From Gordius sp. MW1 (taxonomy: Eukaryota; Nematomorpha; Gordioida; Gordea; Gordiidae): DNA of 64,000 bases. Location of the stretch: positions 21,576,001 through 21,640,000 of the forward strand of contig OZ038526.1 in assembly GCA_964036665.1 (NCBI GenBank). Reading direction: 5' to 3'. Below are positions 1 to 8,600 of the stretch, piece by piece (the first letter of the stretch is position 1; each line of letters starts with the position of its first letter). Position numbers and translations under genes: made by a program. Under the pieces are notes generated by a model. It did no database searches and was not told where the DNA came from. It saw only the letters and a program-made list of their open reading frames with translations.

Positions 1-126
1 ACATGTTTTTTATCCATCCGTCGGGGACCATTATTGTACATGGGTATTATCCTAGAAAGTGAAATAGAAAGAAAGCTTGCGACGTATGAGATATGCCATT
101 GAACGCGAGACCTGCGACATTAAAAA

Positions 127-219
127 GCTATGCCATCACACGCGACATCCAAGATGTGCTATGCCATCACACGCGACATCCAAGATGTGCTATGCCATCA
201 CACGCGACATCCGAAATGT
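127..219 (+). repeat. 31-bp minisatellite, three copies
   Basis: Three adjacent 31-bp units start at 127, 158 and 189, each beginning gctatgccatcacacgcgac. The first two are identical; the third differs near its end (ccgaaatgt in place of ccaagatgt). A truncated start of a fourth unit (gcta) follows at 220, and a degenerate earlier relative (tatgccattgaacgcgag) sits near 89. The unit length is not a multiple of three, so the open frame across it reads each copy in a different frame, which argues against a coding repeat. Confidence 0.9.
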
Positions 220-287
220 GCTAACTGACGCGATACGTAAAAGAAAAGCGCAGAGAGAGAGAAAAGGAAAACAATAACAACAACCAC

Positions 288-340
288 AGACTTCAAGTCT
301 TCGACTTCTCGCTAAAGGGGGAGGTGTGGTGTTTCACACC
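288..340. repeat. Two short perfect palindromes/hairpins
   Basis: Positions 288-300 read agacttcaagtct, a 6-bp inverted repeat around a single base. Positions 323-340 read ggtgtggtgtttcacacc, a 6-bp stem with a 6-base loop. Both lie close together just before a C-rich stretch. They may be decayed ends of a small transposable element, but no partner end was found, so they are recorded only as hairpin-capable sequence. Confidence 0.5.
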
Positions 341-370
341 GTTTTCGTAGTCGGTTTCTTTTCCCCTATA

Positions 371-380
371 CCCCCCCCCC
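371..380 (+). repeat. Poly-C run (10 C)
   Basis: Ten consecutive C follow cccctata. This is a simple homopolymer tract, likely length-variable and error-prone in sequencing. Confidence 0.85.
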
Positions 381-381
381 T

Positions 382-500
382 CGCTTACTGGTTTTAACTA
401 CTTTTCCGATTGGCTTTTGTCACCAGGATAAGATTTTATGATTTTTATTACCCATCTCAAGCGCTTACTGGTTTTAACTGCCTTTTCGTTGAGCCTTTTA
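382..500 (+). repeat. Direct repeat pair, about 40 bp, 80 bp apart
   Basis: The 18-base string cgcttactggttttaact occurs at 382 and again at 462, exactly 80 bp later. Each copy is followed by a related but diverged T-rich tail (acttttccgattggctttt and gccttttcgttgagccttt). This is an old local duplication or two copies of a small dispersed repeat. Nothing indicates a function. Confidence 0.75.
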
Positions 501-869
501 ATGGCCTTCGCGTTAGTTAGTGTAATTGCACATTCATCGTTATTATAAAATTATTATAAAATAATTCATTCATTTTCGCGTAGTTTGCAATCACTTATTT
601 TGAGCTTTAGAAAAAAGCGAATTCATTGTTATCATCGCACCATTATAAAAAGGAGAAAAGCACATTCATTATAATTCATTGCGTTTTTTGTTCTGAAAGG
701 ATATAATGCTAAATAAATACTTAGCTCGTTTATACACAGAAATTTGGAGGCCATCTTACATATAATAAATATTTTTTAACTAGCCTATAAAATTGTTTTG
801 ACTGAGAAAGTATGTGTAAAATATTTTATGGGGGAAAAAATATTTTGAATATATATGCGCCTAAGGGGT

Positions 870-883
870 TATTTTATAAAATA
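870..883. repeat. 14-bp perfect AT palindrome
   Basis: Positions 870-883 read tattttataaaata, which equals its own reverse complement. In AT-rich DNA such a palindrome can arise by chance. No flanking signal supports a regulatory role. Confidence 0.45.
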
Positions 884-1263
884 GTCTACTGCACCTTTTA
901 ACTATTGGAGGACGTCTATAGGTTAAACAAAAAATTAACATTATATATCGCATAATCTCCCATTATAGTATTCCTCCTCTAAGTTTTGTAAGTGAAAAAA
1001 TTGAATTTTTTTTATTTATTTTATTTTAATTTCTTTATTCAATATCATAATATTTTTTTTTATATTGAAATTTTTATAAATTCAACCACTTAATTTCGGG
1101 GTCTAAACGTATTTTAGCTGTTATTTTTTGCCCCACAAAAAGCTCTAAATAGGTACACTAATTATTCTTGTAAATTTTAATATCGATTAAAATTAATATA
1201 ATAAATGCTAGAAAATAGAAACCACCTTTATAAAAAACAAATTAATTCCTATTTCATTTTATT

Positions 1264-1405
1264 GTCGTAAAAACGGTTGAGTTTTGTTTAGTTGACCTTT
1301 GGTTTATAAATATATATGGACCAAAGGTTTGACCAACAATCTTTGGTCTGTTTATGTGACTTAAAACCAAAGGTCGACCTAACAAAATCTAGCCCTTTTT
1401 ACAAC
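1264..1405. mobile_element. Foldback / MITE-like element with 42-bp inverted arms
   Basis: The left arm 1264-1305 and right arm 1364-1405 are imperfect reverse complements over their whole 42 bp (roughly three quarters identical). Both share an inner core related to gacctttggttt and an outer core related to gtaaaaa. The 58-bp centre contains a second, perfect inverted repeat, gaccaaag (1319-1326) and ctttggtc (1341-1348), that echoes the arm core. The whole is 142 bp and non-coding, which fits a non-autonomous DNA element moved by a transposase encoded elsewhere. I cannot see a clear target-site duplication and cannot assign a superfamily. A related single arm at 1592-1630 supports a multicopy family. 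Confidence 0.65.
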
Positions 1406-1591
1406 ACTAATTCAATCGTCAATAACAATATTGAGAATTATGCATGATTGATTATATAATTTTTAATTAAGGTGGAGTAAAAAAAACGCGAGGGAACGTA
1501 AATTCTTTTAATGGATTCTTAAATTAACAATATACATAACACGCATGTGGTTGACTAAGAAAAATGGACCAGAGTCGACCGTGTCTTATTT

Positions 1592-1630
1592 AAACCAAAG
1601 GTCGACCAAACAAAACCCAGCCGTTTAAAA
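1592..1630. mobile_element. Orphan arm of the same foldback/MITE family
   Basis: The sequence aaaccaaaggtcgaccaaac and its continuation to 1630 closely match the right arm of the element at 1264-1405, ending cagccgtttaaaa where that arm ends tagccctttttac. A possible decayed partner (ggttgacta near 1549, and gaccagagtcgacc at about 1567-1580) lies upstream, so this may be a second, more eroded copy spanning about 1549-1630 in the same orientation as the first element's right half. Confidence 0.55.
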
Positions 1631-1666
1631 GGGTATATTTTTAGAATCGAGGAGGTGTGGTGATTT

Positions 1667-1685
1667 TGGGGTCTATCTAACCCCA
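1667..1685. repeat. Small hairpin
   Basis: The arms tggggt (1667-1672) and acccca (1680-1685) enclose a 7-base loop. The stretch begins with ggaggtgtgg (1651-1660), also found at the start of the hairpin near 321-329, so both may derive from one small repeat family. This is inference from a 9-10 base match only. Confidence 0.4.
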
Positions 1686-1956
1686 CACACATTCCTACAT
1701 TAGGTACAAATTTTATGTTTTCTATAGCTTAAATACAAACTTTTTATCAATAATGAGGTATATCAATCTATTATAGATGACATTTTGTTTCCATAGGATT
1801 ATTTGGCAGGGATTAGGTAGAATTCTTTTAAGCCGTGAAAAATCTCTTCTTTTTCAAATCACACCTATTTTAATTTATAACCAACATATAAATATGTTAG
1901 ATAAGAAAAAAGCCATTAAAAATTCATTTTTACATTATAGCTTAATCATTTTCACA

Positions 1957-2280
1957 TGGGCGTAGCCAGGGGGTGATAGGGAGGGGCGGCTGCCCTCCCT
2001 AAATTCAAATATTCATTAAAAATTGATATAATAATAGCTAAAATTTCGAAATTTTTTGATTCCGTTCACCCTTAAATCCTTATTGCTCACCCCCCCCCCC
2101 GCCTCCCCACCCCCCCCCCCCCCCCCCCTTCCCCATTCATTTAATGTTATATTAATCACCTAATGCAAAAATATCTAATCCCACCACAAGCCTAAACAAA
2201 CACCATATGCCACCTAATTTCATGAGAGTGGGCAGAGGCTCACAAAAAGGGGCTGTGCCCCCTTTCATTATTAAAATTTC
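1957..2280 (+). mobile_element. Probable decayed transposable-element remnant
   Basis: The stretch begins tgggcgtagccaggggg (1957-1973). From memory, strings of the type GGGCGTAGCCAGG recur in repeat ends in many invertebrate genomes; I could not check this here. It is followed at once by a hairpin, gggaggg (1979-1985) and ccctccc (1993-1999). Near the other end is a compact hairpin, ggggc-tgt-gcccc (2249-2261). Between them are C runs and AT-rich filler. There is no open frame, so it would be a non-autonomous or eroded copy. Class and exact limits are uncertain; the right limit is a guess. Confidence 0.4.
2090..2134 (+). repeat. Long C tracts (11 and 19 C) with i-motif / G4 potential
   Basis: There are runs of 11 C (2090-2100) and 19 C (2110-2128), with shorter C4 runs at 2105-2108 and 2131-2134. 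The complementary strand has four or more G runs of four or more bases within 45 bp, which meets the usual G-quadruplex pattern. Such tracts are length-unstable, so the exact count may be an assembly consensus. Confidence 0.85.
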
Positions 2281-2450
2281 CCTAAAAAACTATGTTTTAT
2301 AAGCAACATACTTTATATCCTAGATCTGGCATAAAGCTTATTTTTTCAAGCACTTTGTCATTAACAAAACAACATGAAACATTTGATTTAATCGTTAAAA
2401 TTCTCAAAATAAAAATAAAAATCGATTTAAATTTTAATATTAAAAACACG

Positions 2451-4480
2451 ATTAAACACAAATTTGAATAATAATAAATATTAAACTTTCACTTTCTAAA
2501 ATTTTAATCATTTAGCATTCAGTGTAGTAAATGTGCCGAGAATATGTAAGCTTCATTTTACACAGACAATCTATGTTAATAAATGTTTCTATTTTTAGCG
2601 ACATATACACCTACTCTGACAATTAAGATCTTCTGTCATAGATTTGCATTAATCTCAACTCTTTTAGCTCGACCAAGGACGAGTATGACTATTAATCACA
2701 AATTTTAAATAATAATAAATATAAACTTTTACCTTGTAAAATTTTGATCATTTAGCGTTTCGTGACGTAAATGTGACGAGAATATGTAAGCTTTCCTTTT
2801 AAACAGACAATCTATGTTAATAAATGTTTCTACTTTTAGCGACATATACACCTACTCTGACAAGTATAAACTTCTTTCATAGATTTGCATTAATCTAAAC
2901 TCTTTTAGCTCGACCAAGGACGAGTATGACTATTAATCACAAATTTTGAATGATAATAAATATAAGATGTTTATTTTCTAAAATTTTAATCATTTAGCAT
3001 TCCGTATCTATGTGCCGAGAATATGTAAGCTTTCCTTTTAAACAGACAATCAATGTTAATAAATGTTTCTACTTTTAGCGACATATACACCTACTCTGAC
3101 AAGTAAGATCTTCTTTCATAGATTTGCATTAATCTCAACTCTTTTTGCTCGATCAAGGACGAGTGTGACTATTAAACACAAATTTTGAATAATATAAAAT
3201 ATTAAACCTACACTTTATAAAATTTTCATCATTTAGCGTTTCGTGACGTAAATGTGACGAGAATATGTAAGCTTTCCTTTTAAACAGACAATCTATGTTA
3301 ATAAATGTTTCTATTATAAGCGACATATACACCTACTCTGACAAGTAAGATCTTCTTTCATAGATTTGCATTAATCTGAACTCTTTTAGCTCGACCAAGG
3401 ACGAGTATGACTATTAGTCACAAATTTTAAATAGTAATAAATATTAAACCTACACTTTCTAAAATTTTTAATCATTTAGCATTCCGTGACGTAAATGTGC
3501 CGAGAAAGCTTTCCTTTTAAACAGACAATCTATGTTAATAAATGTTTCGAATTTTAGCGACATATACACCTACTCTGACAAGTAAGATCTTCTGTCATAG
3601 ATTTGCATTAATCTCAACTCTTTTAGCTCGACCAAGGACGAGTATGACTATTACTCACAAATTTTAAATAATAATAAATATAAACTTTTATCTTGTAAAA
3701 TTTTGATCACTTAGCCTTCCGTGTCGAGGTGCCGAGAATATGTAAGCTTTCCTTTTAAACAGACAATCTATGTTAATAAATGTTTCTATTTTTAGCGACA
3801 TATACCCCTACTCTGACAAGTAAGATCTTCTTTCATAGTTTTGCATTAACCTCAACTCTTGTAGCTCGACCAAGGACGAGTATGACTATTAATCACAATT
3901 TGAATAATAATAAATATAAACTTTTACTTTCTAAAATTTTAATCATTTAGCATTCCGTGACGTAAATGTGACGAGAATATGTAAGCTTTCCTTTTAAACA
4001 GAAAATCTATGTTAATAATGTTTCTATTTTTAGCGACATATGCACCTACACTGACAAGTATAAACTTCTTTCATAGATTTGCATTAATCTAAACTCTTTT
4101 AGCTCGACCAAGGACGAGTATGACTATTAAACACAAATTTTGAATAATAATAAATATTAAACCTACACTTTATAAAATTTTCATCATTTAGCGTTTCGTG
4201 ACGTAAATGTGACGAGAATATGTAAGCTTTCCTTTTAAACAGACAATCTATGTTAATAAATGTTTCTATTATAAGCGACATATACACCTACTCTGACAAG
4301 TAAGATCTTCTTTCATAGATTTGCATTAATCTCAACTCTTTTAGCTCGACCAAGGACGAGTATGACTATAAATCACAAATTTTAAATAGTAATAAATATA
4401 AACTTTTAATCTCTAAAATTTTAATCATTTAGCCTTCCGTGTCGAGGTGCCGAGAATATGTAAGCTTTACTTTTAAACAG
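2451..4480 (+). repeat. Divergent edge monomers of the satellite
   Basis: About eight and a half monomers at the left margin differ most from the consensus. Spacing varies from 237 to 242 bp. Most carry tgtttct where the interior has tgtctct, and several have gtgacgtaaatgtg in place of the interior gtgtcgaggtgcc. Homology to the monomer begins at about 2451 (attaaacaca); left of that I see no match, so this is the array junction. The first interior-type tgtctct appears near 4498. High divergence at a satellite edge is expected where homogenisation by unequal exchange is weak. Confidence 0.9.
3171..4360 (+). repeat. Four-monomer duplication within the edge
   Basis: The monomers around 3171-3400 and 4126-4360 share private variants: attaaacacaaatttt, tttataaaattttcatc, agcgtttcgtgacg, and ctattataagcgac (3311 and 4266, 955 bp apart). 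That spacing is four monomers plus 3 bp. It shows that higher-order duplication also occurred early at the margin. Confidence 0.75.
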
Positions 4481-5680
4481 ACAATCTATGTTAATAAATG
4501 TCTCTATTTTTAGCGACATATACACCTACTCTGACAAGTAAGATCTTCTGTCATAGATTTGCATTAATCTCAACTCTTTTAGCTCGACCAAGGACGAGTA
4601 TGACTATTAATCACAAATTTTAAATAATAATAAATATAAACTTTTACCTTGTAAAATTTTGATCACTTAGCCTTCCGTGTCGAGGTGCCGAGAATATGTA
4701 AGCTTTCCTTTTAAACAGACAATCTATGTTAATAAATGTCTCTATTTTTAGCGACATATACACCTACTCTGACAAGTAAGATCTTCTGTCATAGATTTGC
4801 ATTAATCTCAACTCTTTTAGCTCGACCAAGGACGAGTATGACTATTAATCACAAATTTTAAAAAATAATAAATATAAACTTTTACCTTGTAAAATTTTGA
4901 TCACTTAGCCTTCCGTGTCGAGGTGCCGAGTATGTGTAAGCTTTCCTTTTAAACAGACAATCTCTGTTAATAAATGTCTCTATTTTTAGCGACATATACA
5001 CCTACTCTGACAAGTAAGATCTTCTGTCATATATTTGCACTAATCTCAACTCTTTTAGCTCGACCAAGGACGAGTTTGACTATTAATCACAAATTTTAAA
5101 TAATTATAAATATAAACTTTTACCTTGTAAAATTTTGATCACTTAGCCTTCCGTGTCGAGGTGCCGAGAATATGTAAGCTTTCCTTTTAAACAGACAATC
5201 TATGTTAATAAATGTCTCTATTTTTAGCGACATATACACCTAATCTGACAAGTAAGATCTTCTGTCATAGATTTGCATTAATCTCAACTCTTTTAGCTCG
5301 ACCAAGGACGAGTATGACTATTAATCACAAATTTTAAATAATAATAAATATAAACTTTTACTTTGTAAAATTTTGATCTCTTAGCCTTCCGTGTCGAGGT
5401 GCCGAGAATATGTAAGCTTTCCTTTTAAACAGACAATCTATGTTAATAAATGTCTCTATTTTTAGCGACATATACACCTACTCTGACAAGTAAGATCTTC
5501 TGTCATAGATTTGCATTAATCTCAACTCTTTTAGCCCGACCAAGGACGAGTATGACTATTAATCAAAAATTTTGAATAATAATAAATATAAACTTTTAAT
5601 CTCTAAAATTTTAATCATTTAGCCTTCCGTGTCAAGGTGCCGAGAATATGTAAGCTTTCCTTTTAAACAGACAATCTATA

Positions 5681-8600
5681 TTAATAAATGTCTCTATTTT
5701 TAGCGACATATACACCTACTCTGACAAGTAAGATCTTCTGTCATAGATTTGCATTAATCTCAACTCTTTTAGCTCGACCAAGGACGAGTATGACTATTAC
5801 TCACAAATTTTAAATAATAATAAATATAAACTTTTATCTTGTAAAATTTTGATCACTTAGCCTTCCGTGTCGAGGTGCCGAGAATATGTAAGCTTTCCTT
5901 TTAAACAGACAATCTATGTTAATAAATGTCTCTATTTTTAGCGACATATACACCTACTCTGACAAGTAAGATCTTCTGTCATAGATTTGCATTAATCTCA
6001 ACTCTTTTAGCTCGACCAAGGACGAGTATGACTATTAATCACAAATTTTAAATAATAATAAATATAAACTTTTACTCTCTAAAATTTTAATCATTTAGCC
6101 TTCCGTGTCGAGGTGCCGAGAATATGTAAGCTTTCCTTTTAAACAGACAATCTATGTTAATAAATGTCTCTATTTTTAGCGACATATACACCTACTCTGA
6201 CAAGTAAGATCTTCTGTCATAGATTTGCATTAATCTCAACTCTTTTAGCTCGACCAAGGACGAGTATGACTATTAATCACAAATTTTAAATAATAATAAA
6301 TATAAACTTTTACTCTCTAAAATTTTAATCATTTAGCCTTCCGTGTCGAGGTGCCGAGAATATGTAAGCTTTCCTTTTAAACAGACAATCTATGTTAATA
6401 AATGTCTCTATTTTTAGCGACATATACACCTACTCTGACAAGTAAGATCTTCTGTCATAGATTTGCATTAATCTCAACTCTTTTAGCTCGACCAAGGACG
6501 AGTATGACTATTAATCACAAATTTTAAATAATAATAAATATAAACTTTTACCTTGTAAAATTTTGATCACTTAGCCTTCCGTGTCGAGGTGATGAGAATA
6601 TGTAAGCTTTCCTTTTAAACAGACAATCTATGTTAATAAATGTCTCTATTTTTAGCGACATATACACCTACTCTGACAAGTAAGATCTTCTGTCATAGAT
6701 TTGCATTAATCTCACCTCTTTTAGCTAGACCAAGGACGAGTATGACTATTAATCACAAATTTTGAATAATAATAAATATAAACTTTTACTCTCTAAAATT
6801 TTGATCACTTAGCCTTCCGTGTCGAGGTACAGAGAATATGTAAGCTTTTCTTTTAAACAGACAATCTATGTTAATAAATGTCTCTATTTTTAGCGACATA
6901 TACACCTACTCGGACAAGTAAGATCTTCTGTCATAGATTTGCATTAATCCCAACTCTTTTAGCTCGTCCAAGGACGAGTATGACTAATAATCACAAATTT
7001 TAAATAATAATAAATATAAACTTTTACCTTGTAAAATTTTGATCACTTAGCCTTCCGTGTCGAGGTGCCGAGAATATGTAAGCTTTCCTTTTAAACAGAC
7101 AATCTATGTTAATAAATGTCTCTATTTTTAGCGACATATACACCTACTCTGACAAGTAAGATCTTCTGTCATAGATTTGCATTAATCCCAACTCTTTTAG
7201 CTCGACCAAGGACGAGTATGACTTTTAATCACAAATTTTAAATAATAATAAATATAAACTTTTACTCTCTAAAATTTTGATCACTTAGCCTTCCGTGTCG
7301 AGGTGCCGAGAATATGTAAGCTTTCCTTTTAAACAGACAATCTATGTTAATAAATGTCTGTATTTTTAGCGACATATACACCTACTCTGACAAGTAAGAT
7401 CTTCTGTCATAGATTTGCATTAATCTCATCTCTTTTAGCTCGACCAAGGACGATTATGACTATTAATCACAAATTTTAAATAATAATAAATATAAACTTT
7501 TACTCTCTAAAATTTTGATCAATTAGCCTTCCGTGTCGAGGTGCCGAGAATATGTAAGCTTTCCTTTTAAACAGACAATCTATGTTAATAAATGTCTCTA
7601 TTTTTAGCGACATATACACCTACTATGACAAGTAAGATCTTCTGTCATAGATTTGCATTAATCTCAACTCTTTTAGCTCGTCCAAGGACGAGTATGACTA
7701 TTAATCACAAATTTTAAATAATAATAAATATAAACTTTTACCTTGTAAATTTTTGATCACTTAGCCTTCCGTGTCGAGGTGCCGAGAATATGTAAGCTTT
7801 CCTTTTAAACAGACAATCTATGTTAATAAATGTCTCTATTTTTAGCGACATATACACCTACTCTGACAAGTAAGATCTTCTGTCATAGATTTGCATTAAT
7901 CTCAACTCTTTTAGCTCGACCAAGGACGAGTATGACTATTAATTAAAAATTTAAAATAATAATAAATATAAACTTTTACTCTCTAAAATTTTAATCATTT
8001 AGCCTTCCGTGTCGAGGTGCCGAGAATATGTAAGCTTTCCTTTTAAACAGACAATCTATGTTAATAAATGTCTCTATTTTTAGTGACATATACACCTACT
8101 CTGACAAGTAAGATCTTATGTCATAGATTTGCATTAATCTCAACTCTTTTAGCTCGACCAAGGACGAGTATGACTATTAATCACAAATTTTGAATTATAA
8201 TAAATATAAACTTTTAATCTCTAAAATTTTAATCATTTAGCCTTCCGTGTCGAGGTGCCGAGAATATGTAAGCTTTCCTTTTAAACAGACAATCTAAATG
8301 TCTCTATTTTTAGCGACATATACACCTACTCTGACAAGTAAGATCTTCTGTCATAGATTTGCATTAATCTCAACTCTTTTAGCTCGATCAAGGACGAGTA
8401 TAACTATTAATCACAAATTTTAAATAATAATAAATATAAACTTTTATCTTGTAAAATTTCGATCACTTAGCCTTCCGTGTCGAGGTGCCGAGAATATGTA
8501 AGCTTTCCTTTTAAACAGACAATCTATGTTAATAAATGTCTCTATTTTTAGCGACATATACACCTACTCTGACAAGTAAGATCTTCTTTCATAGATTTGC

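Larger units (their letters stand above)
1..2450. other. Non-satellite AT-rich flank, no gene found
   Basis: This is the sequence left of the satellite array. It is AT-rich with scattered homopolymer runs and short repeats. Open frames are at most 60-70 codons. The two longest forward ones (77-277 and 1777-1965) have no recognisable domain; the first is largely the translation of a 31-bp minisatellite and the second lies in AT-rich sequence. I see no splice-bounded exon, tRNA or rRNA. The stretches 501-869, 884-1263, 1406-1591, 1686-1956 and 2281-2450 hold nothing I can name beyond AT-rich unique-looking sequence. Confidence 0.8.

Noticed and set aside
77-277. 66-codon forward open frame
   Set aside because: It mostly reads through the 31-bp minisatellite. 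The repeat length is not a multiple of three, so the copies are read in different frames. There is no domain or gene context.
1777-1965. 62-codon forward open frame
   Set aside because: AT-rich sequence running into a likely transposon remnant; composition and length fit chance, and no domain is recognisable.
1-2450. Retrovirus-like or LTR element beside the array
   Set aside because: No long terminal direct repeats, primer-binding site or coding remnant were seen; the flank repeats are too short and non-coding.
4099-4287. 62-codon reverse open frame in the satellite
   Set aside because: It is a reading across satellite monomer sequence; equivalent positions in other monomers are interrupted.
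6249-6264. Canonical CENP-B box
   Set aside because: The dyad lacks the TTCG...CGGGA pattern of the mammalian box; only the general idea of a dyad protein site remains.
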